DNA of 64,000 nt from Epsilonproteobacteria bacterium tcs-49 (GTDB lineage: Bacteria > Campylobacterota > Campylobacteria > Campylobacterales > Sulfurovaceae). The position numbers and the translations under genes are program-made. The notes beneath the pieces were generated by a model. The model was not told where the DNA came from and searched no databases. It was given only the letters and a program-made list of their open reading frames with translations. Below are positions 18,897 through 28,112 of the stretch, piece by piece; position 1 is the stretch's first letter; each line of letters starts with the position of its first letter. The DNA lies in NCBI GenBank assembly GCA_002049495.1, contig LLYS01000008.1:1-64000 (forward strand). Direction: 5' to 3'.

Positions 18897-20219
18897 ATGA
18901 AACGCAACCATTTGGCACAAATAGCTGCATATCTACAAAAACACACCTTTTTAAAACGGATCCGGCGCATCGACGACAACATCATCGAATGCGACTTTAA
19001 AAGCGAAAAGATCTATTGCAACATGCAGAAGCAAAAAAGCTTCATCTACAAAGCCGACGGGATCAAACCCTCCAAGTTTTACAAAGCGCCCTTCGATACG
19101 ATCCTGGAGCGCCAACTTTCCAAAGCGAAGGTTTTGGGGATCGAAGCTGATCCCAACGACCGCATACTGCGGCTGCACCTGCAAACAAGCAGCAGTTATA
19201 AACAGAGCAAAACCACGGTGCAGTTTGAATTTACCGGCCGCAACACCAACGTCATCATCCTCGGCGAAAACGGCGAGGTGGTCGAAGCGCTGCGCCATAT
19301 CGACGAAGAGGCATCCTTTCGCGTCGTACAGCCCGGTGTCAAACTCCGCCCCATCCCGCCGCGTACGATTAGGGAAAATGCCGAGCCCATCGAAGATGTC
19401 AATAGGTACCTCTACGATTGTTACGAAGCCTATGAAAAACAGCTTTTGCATAATTTGAAACAGAGCAAACTCCGCAGCGTGGATAAAAAGATCAAAAAGT
19501 TGGAAAAGAAGTATAAGCAGCTTGAAAACGAACGGGAGCTGAAAGACAAAAGCGAACACTTCGAAATGTGCGCAAACGTGATCCTGGCAAACCTGTACAC
19601 AATCAAACCCTACGATAAAAAACTCGAAGCTTTCGATTTTGAGGGCAACCCCGTTGTTATAGAGTTTCCCAAAGGGATCAAGGTCAACCGCCTCAGCGAT
19701 CACTTTTTCAAAAAAGCGAAGCGTTTGAAGCAGAAGTTTCACAATCTGCATATTGAAAAAGACAGTCTGCACTCCAAGATCGCGTTTTACAAGCGGATGC
19801 GTTACAGTATCGAACACGCCAAAAGCAGCAACGAAGTGGAACTGATCATGCCAAAGCGCGCCCGCAGCAAAGCGCGCAGGGAGAAAAACGAGTTTGAAAC
19901 CTTTTGGGTGGAGGATTTCAAAATCTACGTGGGCAGGAGCTCCGCGGAGAATCAAAAGCTTTTGGAGATGGCTAAAGCCAACGATATCTGGATGCACCTT
20001 AAAGATATCCCCTCTTCCCACTGTATCATCAAAACCGACAAAAAAAATCTCCCCGAAACGGTGATCGAACAGGCGGCGAAACTGTGCGTGGATTTCAGCG
20101 TCACTTACGCCGGGAAGTATTTGGTCGATTATACCCAGAGGAAGAATGTTACGATTCGTGAAGGGTCTAACGTTTTGTATGTGAAGTATAACACCCTAGC
20201 GGTTGAAAAAAGCGATTGA
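18897..20219 (+). CDS. NFACT family protein (RqcH/FbpA-like)
   Basis: Homologues in Bacillus (RqcH) bind stalled 50S subunits and add C-terminal alanine tails. The order here is an NFACT-N domain (about 1-170), a coiled-coil arm (about 195-310, rich in Lys, Glu and Gln), and an NFACT-R domain (about 335-430) with the FWVEDFKIYVGRSSAEN and NDIWMHLKDIPSSH motifs. At 440 residues it is shorter than the roughly 570-residue Firmicutes proteins, apparently lacking one middle segment. No ribosome-binding sequence is evident before ATG 18897. Quality-control function is inferred from the family. Confidence 0.85.
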   Translation: MKRNHLAQIAAYLQKHTFLKRIRRIDDNIIECDFKSEKIYCNMQKQKSFIYKADGIKPSKFYKAPFDTILERQLSKAKVLGIEADPNDRILRLHLQTSSSYKQSKTTVQFEFTGRNTNVIILGENGEVVEALRHIDEEASFRVVQPGVKLRPIPPRTIRENAEPIEDVNRYLYDCYEAYEKQLLHNLKQSKLRSVDKKIKKLEKKYKQLENERELKDKSEHFEMCANVILANLYTIKPYDKKLEAFDFEGNPVVIEFPKGIKVNRLSDHFFKKAKRLKQKFHNLHIEKDSLHSKIAFYKRMRYSIEHAKSSNEVELIMPKRARSKARREKNEFETFWVEDFKIYVGRSSAENQKLLEMAKANDIWMHLKDIPSSHCIIKTDKKNLPETVIEQAAKLCVDFSVTYAGKYLVDYTQRKNVTIREGSNVLYVKYNTLAVEKSD

Positions 20220-20296
20220 TTTAGAGTACAATATAACCACGAGTGATATACATTTTAGCTTTTCAGGGATGAAGTGACGGCTAAATACAGACGTTG

Positions 20297-20315
20297 AAAG
20301 CGCAAAAGCGCTTTT
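20297..20315 (+). promoter_or_regulatory. Leader hairpin upstream of the acidic small protein
   Basis: The 128-base leader before the gene at 20349 contains a perfect 7-bp stem, AAAGCGC at 20297-20303 and GCGCTTT at 20308-20314, with an AAAA loop. It is enclosed by a weaker CTAAA/TTTAG pairing (20281-20285 with 20313-20317). A TACAAT -10-like element lies near 20227. The run of T after the hairpin is only four bases, so it may be an attenuator, a stabilising stem or part of a larger fold. It matches no riboswitch I recognise. Confidence 0.4.
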
Positions 20316-20348
20316 AGGCAGAGACGGTGGTAGATACAGGAGGCTATC

Positions 20349-20651
20349 ATGGCGGTAACACCTTTAGGCAACGTAATCCAAATTAACCAAAATGCCCATG
20401 TGGCCGCAAATAAAGCCGCCAATGTGCAAAACAGGTTTGATATCCAGGCGTTGGCGGCAAACGAGATCGCCAAGGATAAGCAAAAAGAGGTTGAAGAGGT
20501 ACGGCCCACGGAGGAGACGTACGAAATCGACGAGGATCGCGAGCATGAAAAGCACCATGCCGACGATGAGCGAAAGCACGGCAAGAAAAGGGAGCATGAA
20601 GAGGAGGAGGAAAAGGAGCAGGGGGAGCACCACCTCGATATCAAGGTGTGA
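20349..20651 (+). CDS. Small charged hypothetical protein
   Basis: I do not recognise a characterised family. The 100-residue protein has an ordered-looking N-terminus (MAVTPLGNVIQINQN, about 1-45, Ala/Asn-rich). The tail (about 46-100) is extremely charged: Glu, Lys, Asp and His in runs, with no cysteine, signal peptide or membrane segment. It ends in HHLDIKV, suggesting the short hydrophobic end is conserved. A GGAGG site lies eight bases before the ATG, and the gene has a structured leader, so it is probably a real, separately controlled gene. It abuts the convergent EamA gene with no gap. Confidence 0.75.
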   Translation: MAVTPLGNVIQINQNAHVAANKAANVQNRFDIQALAANEIAKDKQKEVEEVRPTEETYEIDEDREHEKHHADDERKHGKKREHEEEEEKEQGEHHLDIKV

Positions 20652-21539
20652 CTACTTCTGCTTCTGCATCGCTACGGTGACGCCTGAGAATACGACCAGA
20701 GCGATCCCCGCAAAGGTATAGAGATCGGGCAATCCGTCTCCGATAAGCAGACCTACGAAGATGGCAAATACGATATTCATATAACTCACCGCCCCGACTA
20801 CGCCCGCTTTGCTCAGTCCGTAGGCTTTGGTCATCAAAAGCTGCGCCGCGGTGGAGACGATCCCCAGCGCGACGATATAGACCCAGGTGAGGCCCGAGGG
20901 CATCACAAAGGGCGCGAGCATAAAATCCAGCGCCTCAATGGTATAAAAACTCCCCAAACTCATCAAAACGATCGGCCCCAGCGTCCCCGCGAGGGTAAAG
21001 GAAAGTACGATGGCGCGGGTATCGTAGTAGCGCTTGAGTTCGCGTACGGAGGTGTACGCCAGCGCCGCGCCCGCCCCGCTGAGCAATCCTAAAATGTCGT
21101 ATTTGTCGAAAGTGAACCCCGTGGGTTTGGTGATGAAAATGATCCCGATAAAGCCGATAAACACCGCCGCCCACGCCGTGAGATTCAGCCGCTCCTTGAG
21201 CAGAAAGTATGCGAAGATGGCGGTAAAGATGGGGCTGGTTTTTGACAGCGTCATCGCGTCGGCTAAGGGGATGTGCGCGAGATTGTAAAAAAACGCCATC
21301 AGCGCAAAAAAACCGATAAGCCCCCGAAAGATCAAAAGCCAGGGTTTGCCGCCTTGGTGGGTAAAGGGTTTTTTAAACAGCGTCGCCGCCAGGATGGCCA
21401 CGCCGAAAAGGTTGCGGAAAAACACCACCTCCAGGGAGCTGAGCTGCTGGCTGGCCAGCTTGGCAAAGGCCCCCATCAGCGCGAAAAACACCGAGGCGAT
21501 CAACATATACAAAATACCCTTATCCATGCGGTTTATCAT
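20652..21539 (-). CDS. EamA/DMT family transporter
   Basis: A ten-helix inner-membrane permease of the drug/metabolite transporter superfamily; substrate unknown. Two EamA repeats are visible (about residues 5-135 and 150-290), each about five hydrophobic segments. Typical motifs are FRNLFG near residue 42 and the AWAAVFIGFIGI stretch closing the first repeat. The 295-residue length is standard. It is divergent from der, a neighbourhood I also recall in Campylobacter. No strong ribosome-binding site precedes ATG 21539; an in-frame ATG 12 bases downstream is possible. Confidence 0.85.
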   Translation of the reverse strand: MINRMDKGILYMLIASVFFALMGAFAKLASQQLSSLEVVFFRNLFGVAILAATLFKKPFTHQGGKPWLLIFRGLIGFFALMAFFYNLAHIPLADAMTLSKTSPIFTAIFAYFLLKERLNLTAWAAVFIGFIGIIFITKPTGFTFDKYDILGLLSGAGAALAYTSVRELKRYYDTRAIVLSFTLAGTLGPIVLMSLGSFYTIEALDFMLAPFVMPSGLTWVYIVALGIVSTAAQLLMTKAYGLSKAGVVGAVSYMNIVFAIFVGLLIGDGLPDLYTFAGIALVVFSGVTVAMQKQK

Positions 21540-21634
21540 AGTAAAACTTTTTTGGCGAATTTTATGCTAAAATAACTTAAACACATGTTAGCCTCATGAA
21601 ATAGAGTCAAAGATAGAATCCGGGATCGTTGAAA

Positions 21635-21712
21635 AATGTTTTGTAAAGCTGTGTCGTGAAGCTCGGAGCGCAGCGAGAATTTGCCTTTTAAAGCAGAGTT
21701 TTACAAAACATT
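21635..21712. repeat. Large intergenic inverted repeat upstream of der
   Basis: A perfect 13-bp inverted repeat, AATGTTTTGTAAA at 21635-21647 and TTTACAAAACATT at 21700-21712, extends inward with G-U pairs to an imperfect 20-bp stem. The 38-base interior contains a second small stem (CTCG with CGAG around 21662-21677). No T-run follows either arm, so it does not look like a simple terminator. It may be a structured 5' leader of der, a small RNA or a remnant of a small palindromic element. Confidence 0.6.
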
Positions 21713-21767
21713 GCAGGGAAGGTAGTTATCTTCTCATTTCGTGATATATGAAGGACAAACCGCTTAT

Positions 21768-23168
21768 ATGAAAAAAATCGCCATTTTAGGAAAACCCAAC
21801 GTGGGGAAAAGCTCGCTATTTAACCGCTTTTTGATGCAGCGCGTTGCCATCACCAGCGACGTCAGCGGAACCACCAGAGACGTCAATAAAAAGATCGCCG
21901 ACCTGGAGGGCAAAGAGGTGCAGCTGCTTGATACCGGCGGGATCGATACCTCCACCGCGCTGTTTCAAAAGGTCAAAGAGCTCTCTTTAAAAGCCGCCGA
22001 GGAAGCGGATATCGTACTATACGTCGTTGACGGAAAGATGCTGCCCGATGAGGAGGATCAGCGGCTGTTTTACGAACTGCAGGCGCTGGGGAAGCCTCTG
22101 GCGCTGGTGGTAAACAAGATCGACAACGACAGGGAGGAGTTGGAGCGTTTTGTGGAGTTTTACGCCTTCGGCGCCCAAGCGATCTTTCCCATCTCCGTCA
22201 GCCACAACCGCAAAGTAAACGCTTTGAAAAACTGGATCAAATCCCATGTGCCCGAGCAAGAAGGCGGCGAACTCGAAGCGCAGCTGCTGCAGCAGCAGGA
22301 GGAGCCCTCCTTGGAGGAGCTGCTTGACGCTTATGAAAACAAACCCCAGGAGAGCAACGAGATCAACGTCGCTATCATCGGCAAGGTCAACGCGGGCAAA
22401 AGCTCCCTGCTTAATGCCCTTTTAGGCGAGGAGCGCGCGGTGGTGAGCGAAGTGGCGGGGACCACTATCGATCCCAACGACGAGGAGCACCTCTACGGCG
22501 ATTACCGCGTACGCTTTATCGATACGGCGGGACTGCGGCGGCGAAGCAAAATCGTGGGGATCGAGAAATATGCGCTGAATCGCACCAAAAAGATGCTGCA
22601 AGAAGCCGATATCGCGCTGCTTGTCATCGACGCTTCCGAAGGCATTACCGACCAGGATGAAAAGATCGCGGGGTTGATCGAGCAGTACAATCTGGGGTGT
22701 CTGATCGTATTGAACAAGTGGGATAAATGCGAAAAAACCTACAAAGAGATGAAGCAGGAGGTGCGCGACGAGCTGCGCTTTTTGCACTATGCGCCCCTGA
22801 TCACCGTTTCGGCTTTGACGAAGAAAAGAACCCACAAGATTTACGATCACCTCGTGGAGATTTACCGCGAATATATCAAGCGCATCCCCACGGGTAAACT
22901 CAACGACGTGATCAATTTCGCGACGATGAAGCACCAGATGCCTTCACACCACCTGCGCCGCGTCAAGATCAAATACGCCACGCAGTACGATACCAAGCCC
23001 CCGCGTATTGCGCTGGTGATGAACCAGCCCGAGGGGCTGCACTTTAGCTACAAGCGCTACTTGATCAATATGCTGCGCGAAAACTTCGGTTTTGAGGGGG
23101 TGCCTGTGCTTATCAGCGCCCGCCGCCGGGGGGAACGATCAGATGAACATGAACAGGAGTATGAATAA
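21768..23168 (+). CDS. der: Ribosome assembly GTPase Der (EngA)
   Basis: A tandem GTPase needed for 50S subunit maturation. The first G domain starts at the N-terminus with GKPNVGKSS and DTGG; the second (about residue 205 onward) has GKVNAGKSS, DTAG and NKWD. A KH-like C-terminal domain follows from about 380 and contains the RRVKIKYATQ segment. The start is taken as ATG 21768 because the protein then begins directly at the G1 strand with an AAGGA upstream. An in-frame GTG at 21741 would add nine residues. In Campylobacter the order der-trpS-serS is similar. Confidence 0.96.
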   Translation: MKKIAILGKPNVGKSSLFNRFLMQRVAITSDVSGTTRDVNKKIADLEGKEVQLLDTGGIDTSTALFQKVKELSLKAAEEADIVLYVVDGKMLPDEEDQRLFYELQALGKPLALVVNKIDNDREELERFVEFYAFGAQAIFPISVSHNRKVNALKNWIKSHVPEQEGGELEAQLLQQQEEPSLEELLDAYENKPQESNEINVAIIGKVNAGKSSLLNALLGEERAVVSEVAGTTIDPNDEEHLYGDYRVRFIDTAGLRRRSKIVGIEKYALNRTKKMLQEADIALLVIDASEGITDQDEKIAGLIEQYNLGCLIVLNKWDKCEKTYKEMKQEVRDELRFLHYAPLITVSALTKKRTHKIYDHLVEIYREYIKRIPTGKLNDVINFATMKHQMPSHHLRRVKIKYATQYDTKPPRIALVMNQPEGLHFSYKRYLINMLRENFGFEGVPVLISARRRGERSDEHEQEYE

Positions 23169-23170
23169 TT

Positions 23171-24163
23171 ATGAGTAATATGAAAATAGTCAGCGGCATG
23201 CGTCCTACGGGCAAACTGCACCTGGGGCACTACCTGGGAGTACTGCAAAACTGGGTACAGCTGCAAGAAGATAACGAATCGCTCTTTTTCGTCGCCGATT
23301 GGCACGCCCTTTCCACAAGCTACGAGGATAAACTCAACCTCAAGCGTTTGACGCTTGACCTTGTCAAAGATTGGCTCGCCGCGGGGATCGATCCCGCAAA
23401 GTCCACGCTGTTTGTGCAAAGTGCGGTCAAGGAGCATGCGGAGCTGTATCTGCTGTTGAATATGATCACGCCCATGGGCTGGCTGGAGCGAAACCCCACC
23501 TATAAAGACCAGATGGCAAACCTTAAGGGCAAAGATATCAATACCGGCGGCTTTTTGACTTACCCCGTGCTGCAAGCGGCGGATATTATCATGTACGACG
23601 CCACGGCGGTGCCCATCGGAGAGGATCAAAAACCCCACCTGGAACTTGCCAGAGAGATTGTACGGCGCTACCACCACCTCTTTGGGTGCGAAACCTTCGT
23701 CGAACCCAAGGATATCCTGACCCAAACCCCGAGACTGCCGGGACTGGACGGGCGGAAGATGAGCAAAAGCTACGACAACGCTATCTATCTCAGCGACGAC
23801 AGCGATACGGTGTGGCAAAAGCTGCGCAAAGCCAAGACCGATCCGGGCCGCGTGAAAAAGGACGACCCGGGCAATCCCGAGATCTGTCTGGTTTTTGATT
23901 ACCACAAATGCGTCAGCTCCGAAGCCGACGTGGCCGAGATCGAAAGCAGCTGTAAAGCCGGCACCATCGGTTGCGTGGCGTGCAAGAAAAAGTGTCTGCA
24001 AGGGGTTGACGCGATGCTTGATCCCATGCGCCGGCGCAGGGAGCGCTTCAGCGACGAAGAGATCGAAGCGATCATTGAAGCGGGTAACGCCGGGGCAAAA
24101 AGCCGGGCGGCGGAAAAGATGGAGCGCGTGCGGAGCAATATTTTCGAGATAAAGGAAGATTAG
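23171..24163 (+). CDS. trpS: Tryptophanyl-tRNA synthetase
   Basis: Class I aminoacyl-tRNA synthetase charging tRNA-Trp. The N-terminal GMRPTGKLHLGHYLG contains the HIGH-type motif, and GRKMSKSYDN near residue 195-204 is the KMSKS loop. A C-terminal helical domain with several cysteines (CKAGTIGCVACKKKC, about 259-273) could bind a metal. The 330-residue length is normal. It begins two bases after der and is followed by serS three bases later. Confidence 0.97.
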   Translation: MSNMKIVSGMRPTGKLHLGHYLGVLQNWVQLQEDNESLFFVADWHALSTSYEDKLNLKRLTLDLVKDWLAAGIDPAKSTLFVQSAVKEHAELYLLLNMITPMGWLERNPTYKDQMANLKGKDINTGGFLTYPVLQAADIIMYDATAVPIGEDQKPHLELAREIVRRYHHLFGCETFVEPKDILTQTPRLPGLDGRKMSKSYDNAIYLSDDSDTVWQKLRKAKTDPGRVKKDDPGNPEICLVFDYHKCVSSEADVAEIESSCKAGTIGCVACKKKCLQGVDAMLDPMRRRRERFSDEEIEAIIEAGNAGAKSRAAEKMERVRSNIFEIKED

Positions 24164-24166
24164 GGC

Positions 24167-25405
24167 ATGATCGATTTAAAGTATATGCAAAAAAACTTCG
24201 ATGAGGTGGAGAAGAAACTGCGCAAAAAAAGCGTCGACAGCGCGCTTTTAGAAGAGGTCAGAGGGCTGTTTGAGCAGAAAAAAGCGGCGCAGCAGGCGCT
24301 GGAGGAGCTGCAGGCAAAGCAGAACAAAGACAGTAAACTCTTCGGCGTATATAAAAAAGAGGGCAAGGATATCGGGCAGCTGCAAGCGGTCGTGGCGGAG
24401 ACGAAAAAACAGATCGCCGAGCAAAACGCCATCGCTTCGGAGCTTGAACAGAAGCTGCTCAACGTGGCTTCAGGGATCCCCAACATCCCCGACGAGGAGG
24501 TACCCGAGGGGGAGGACGAGGAGCAAAACGTCGAGCTGGAAAAGATCGGCGAACTGCCCAAGTTTGCGTTTGAACCCAAGGAGCACTGGGAGCTTGCCCA
24601 AAACGGCTGGATCGATTTTGAGCGCGGCGTAAAGCTGGCAAAAAGCCGCTTTGCGATGTTCCGCGACAAAGGCGCAAAACTGGAGCGCGCCCTTGTCAAC
24701 TACTTTCTGGACCATAACGGTGAAAACGGTTTTGAGGAGGTGAGCGTACCGCTGCTCAATAACGCCGATATGCTCTATGGAACGGGACAGCTGCCCAAGT
24801 TCGGCGATGATCTTTTCCAAACCGACGACGGGCTCTATCTGATCCCCACTTCGGAGGTGCCGCTGACCAACATATACAACGACGAGATTTTGCAAGAATC
24901 GCAGCTTCCCCTGCGTTTTACGGCGCACACTCCCTGCTTCCGTAAAGAGGCGGGAAGCGCGGGGCGCGATACCAGAGGGATTATCCGCCAGCACCAGTTC
25001 AGCAAAGTAGAGATGGTCGCGCTGTGTACCCCCGAACAGAGTGACGAGTTGATGGAGCAGATGGTGCAAAACGCCAGCGAACTGCTAAGCAACCTGGGCT
25101 TGGCCCACCGCAAAGTGATGCTGTGCGGCGGCGATCTGGGCTTTGGCGCGGCGCGCACGATCGATCTGGAGGTGTGGCTGCCGGGGCAGAACTGCTACCG
25201 TGAAATCAGCTCGGTATCCAACACCAGAGATTTTCAAGCAAGACGGGCAAAGATCCGATATAAACAGGGCAAGAAAAACAAACTGGTCCATACGCTCAAC
25301 GGTTCCGCCCTTGCGGTGGGACGAACCATGGTAGCGATCATGGAGAATTACCAGCAAGCCGACGGCAGTATCAAGATACCGGAAATTTTGCACAAATATA
25401 TGTAA
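24167..25405 (+). CDS. serS: Seryl-tRNA synthetase
   Basis: Class II synthetase charging tRNA-Ser and tRNA-Sec. The N-terminal long antiparallel coiled-coil arm covers about residues 1-105. The catalytic core contains [16 protein letters not shown], motif 2 ([23 protein letters not shown], about 250-272) and motif 3 ([18 protein letters not shown], about 375-392). The 412-residue length is standard. The order trpS-serS-pflB matches my memory of Campylobacter jejuni. Confidence 0.97.
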   Translation: MIDLKYMQKNFDEVEKKLRKKSVDSALLEEVRGLFEQKKAAQQALEELQAKQNKDSKLFGVYKKEGKDIGQLQAVVAETKKQIAEQNAIASELEQKLLNVASGIPNIPDEEVPEGEDEEQNVELEKIGELPKFAFEPKEHWELAQNGWIDFERGVKLAKSRFAMFRDKGAKLERALVNYFLDHNGENGFEEVSVPLLNNADMLYGTGQLPKFGDDLFQTDDGLYLIPTSEVPLTNIYNDEILQESQLPLRFTAHTPCFRKEAGSAGRDTRGIIRQHQFSKVEMVALCTPEQSDELMEQMVQNASELLSNLGLAHRKVMLCGGDLGFGAARTIDLEVWLPGQNCYREISSVSNTRDFQARRAKIRYKQGKKNKLVHTLNGSALAVGRTMVAIMENYQQADGSIKIPEILHKYM

Positions 25406-25420
25406 CCACTAGGATAGATC

Positions 25421-27790
25421 ATGGCCGATGATGCAAACACAACCGAAGAGGAAAAGGATTCGCAAAACGGTGAGCTCGAAGAGGAGATCATCGTAGAGGA
25501 ACCGGAAGGTTCCGACCAGGGCGAAGACACCCAGGAACAGGAAGAGCTTGAAGCCCAGCGCAAAAAGAAGCGTATGCTGTTTTTTGCGCTCATCGGCATG
25601 GGAACGGTTGTCCTTATTTTGCTGGTTGTGCTGCTGCTTGTTATCTTTTCGGAAGGTGAGGCGAAAAAGTATAACGATATCAACAATACCGGAATCGTCG
25701 AAAATCTGCAGGAGGACAAGAAGCAGCTGCAAACCAAGCTTGAGGATATGATCAAAAAGGCCAATATCCTCTACTCCCAGGGCAAAAAGCGTGAAGCGCT
25801 GAATCTGTATGAACATATCGCCAACTTCTCCAAATCCATCTCCTACTACAATCTGGGCGTGGCGCAGATGAAGAAGTTTCAATACAAAGATGCGCTCAAA
25901 TCCTTCCAGACGGCGATTACGAATCAGGAACACCGCACCATCAGCGCGCTCAACTCCGCGGTGTGCGCGCTGAAACTCAACGATAAAAAACTTTTTGATT
26001 ACTATATCGACCTTGCCTACGCGTATCTCAGCGATGAAGCGGGTTCGAAACTGTACAACTACCTCTATAGCGTGATCAACTATTATAAAAACAACAAGTT
26101 CGAACTGCTCGCTTCCGCCGCCCATGCCAAAAGCGAGTATTACACCCCCCAGCTGCACCGCTTGAACGCGTACGCTTTTTTGGAGTTCGGCGGATTTTAC
26201 AAAGCGATCGAGGAGTTGGAGAAAACGGGCGATCCCATAGATAACTTCCGGCTGGGACTGAGTTACGCCAATATCGGCGATTACGCTATTGCTAAGAAAT
26301 ACCTGGAGGAAGCGGTCAAGGACGGCTACTATCCCAAACTCTCCAAAGCCGCGCTTTCGCTGGTAGAGTTGCAAAACCGCAACTTCCAAAGCGCTTCGGA
26401 AAATATCAACGAACTGCGCTCTATCTACGGGGAGGATGCGATAAAAGGGCTCTACCCCATAGAGGTGCAACTCAGTGACGACCTGTACGATAAGACCAAG
26501 GTGCAAAAAACCTTTATGGAACACTTTCAGAAAAACCGGGAGCTGTCTTACAAGCTGCTGTTTAACTACGCCCCCTACAAGGTTTTCAACGCCAACCAGA
26601 CGCTGAACTTTATCAAAAAGGGAAGCGGGACCATCTTTATCGACGAAGTGGACAGTGCGACGACCTATCTGAGTAAAAGCGGTACCGTTTCCAAGGTCAA
26701 CGTCCAGCTTTCCAAAGCGATCCGCCTGGCACTGGATAAGCGCGTGAGTAAAGCCAACGCCATGCTCAAGGGGTTACTCGACGAGTACCAAAATCACTCC
26801 ATTTTGCACTACAACCTGGCGTTGACCTACGCGCAGATGGAGGATTTTATCAAAGCGCATGAACACTTTACGCGCAGCTACCACCTGGACGCGTCGAACT
26901 ATATGTCGGGGATCTTTGCTTTGATGAGTGCGGAGTTGATCAAAAAGGATGTGGAGAAACTGCGCTCCATAATCCTTGATGATTTGCGCCGGGAACCCGA
27001 AAGTGAAAAAACCGATTTTTACAATACGCTGGTGGAGTTGATGAACAACAACGTCAGTGCCCTGATCTCCTGGAGCGAACAGAAGCAAAAAAGCACGCCG
27101 TTGAACGTGGCTTTGAAGGTGGTGACCTATCTGAATTTCAGTAACCAGTCGGAGTTGATGAAATATACCAACCGTTTGAAAAAGATCACCGAAGGGGACG
27201 TGCTTTCCCAGCTGCTGCACCTCTACGCAGGTAACTACCATCTCGATATCAAAACCTTTGCCTCCAAGGTACAGCAGTATCTCAACGCCGGGAAGATGGA
27301 TCTTAACGAGATTTATCACGGGGCAAAGCTGCCTATGGATACCTATATCGATTTTGCCAACGTTTCGGGGAACCTCTTTGAACTCAAAGAGAAGCTCGAA
27401 GCCGCGCTGCTGCGCACCGATGATCCCAAGGGCGTAATGTACGCGCTTTCAAAGGTGAACATTTTGCTGAAAAACTATGAAAGCGCGTATACGATGATGA
27501 ATGAGTTGATCGATAAGTATGACGTGAAAGATGCGCACACCCTCTTTTTAGCCGCCGTTGCTTCCATCGCCGCCGATCACCATGCCAACGCCGTTGTGCT
27601 TCTGCGCCTGGCAAGCTTGAAAGATGGGAACAATTACGAAAGCCGCTACGGCTTGGGGCTGCTTTACCACGAGATGAAGAATCTGGAAGGGGCGGCGATC
27701 CAATACGGCAATATCCAGGGCAAAGGGCTGCGGCCCAAATACCTCGATTTTAAAGTGACCGGAGAGAATATCGTCCGCGGCGGCGGATGA
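25421..27790 (+). CDS. pflB: PflB-type flagellar motor TPR membrane protein
   Basis: In Campylobacter jejuni the 819-residue TPR protein PflB, encoded just after serS, builds part of the large periplasmic disk structure that widens the flagellar motor and recruits stators. This 789-residue protein has the same position. It also has the same layout: an acidic cytoplasmic start (about 1-45), a single membrane helix (about 50-72), then a long periplasmic region of helical TPR-like repeats (from about 105, for example NILYSQGKKREALNLYEHIA). The assignment rests on synteny and architecture, not on a search. A GGATAG sequence precedes the ATG. Confidence 0.82.
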   Translation: MADDANTTEEEKDSQNGELEEEIIVEEPEGSDQGEDTQEQEELEAQRKKKRMLFFALIGMGTVVLILLVVLLLVIFSEGEAKKYNDINNTGIVENLQEDKKQLQTKLEDMIKKANILYSQGKKREALNLYEHIANFSKSISYYNLGVAQMKKFQYKDALKSFQTAITNQEHRTISALNSAVCALKLNDKKLFDYYIDLAYAYLSDEAGSKLYNYLYSVINYYKNNKFELLASAAHAKSEYYTPQLHRLNAYAFLEFGGFYKAIEELEKTGDPIDNFRLGLSYANIGDYAIAKKYLEEAVKDGYYPKLSKAALSLVELQNRNFQSASENINELRSIYGEDAIKGLYPIEVQLSDDLYDKTKVQKTFMEHFQKNRELSYKLLFNYAPYKVFNANQTLNFIKKGSGTIFIDEVDSATTYLSKSGTVSKVNVQLSKAIRLALDKRVSKANAMLKGLLDEYQNHSILHYNLALTYAQMEDFIKAHEHFTRSYHLDASNYMSGIFALMSAELIKKDVEKLRSIILDDLRREPESEKTDFYNTLVELMNNNVSALISWSEQKQKSTPLNVALKVVTYLNFSNQSELMKYTNRLKKITEGDVLSQLLHLYAGNYHLDIKTFASKVQQYLNAGKMDLNEIYHGAKLPMDTYIDFANVSGNLFELKEKLEAALLRTDDPKGVMYALSKVNILLKNYESAYTMMNELIDKYDVKDAHTLFLAAVASIAADHHANAVVLLRLASLKDGNNYESRYGLGLLYHEMKNLEGAAIQYGNIQGKGLRPKYLDFKVTGENIVRGGG

Positions 27791-27799
27791 TCGCCGGGA

Positions 27800-28015
27800 T
27801 TAAAAAAAGTCGTATTTTCCCTCTTTGACTTCGCTTTTGATCCCCTCAAGCTTATTTTGCAAAATCTCCAAAAGCAGCGTTGCCGCTTTGCGGTCGTCCG
27901 CTTCGGGAACATCCCAATCAGCGATTTTGAGATTGGATTTAAACAGCTGTTCCAACTCCCGCTCGATATCCTCTTTCCTGTTCTTAAACTCTTTATTTAC
28001 CGCGTCGTCGTACAT
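27800..28015 (-). CDS. Small conserved-looking hypothetical protein
   Basis: A 71-residue, highly charged, probably all-helical protein beginning MYDDAVNKEF and ending GKYDFF. I do not recognise a named family; there is no membrane segment, cysteine or nucleic-acid motif. The start at 28015 is chosen because a perfect AGGAGG lies seven bases upstream; a longer reading of 83 residues lacks such support. It is convergent with pflB (9-bp gap) and divergent from the biosynthetic cluster, so it marks the left edge of the cluster. Confidence 0.75.
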   Translation of the reverse strand: MYDDAVNKEFKNRKEDIERELEQLFKSNLKIADWDVPEADDRKAATLLLEILQNKLEGIKSEVKEGKYDFF

Positions 28016-28112
28016 GGAAACCTCCTTTTTGGCTTGGGAATATAATAACACCCTTTAACTTTATAACAGTTAAGAAGGTGTAAAATTAGAAAAAAAGTTA
28101 CCGAAGGAGTGG

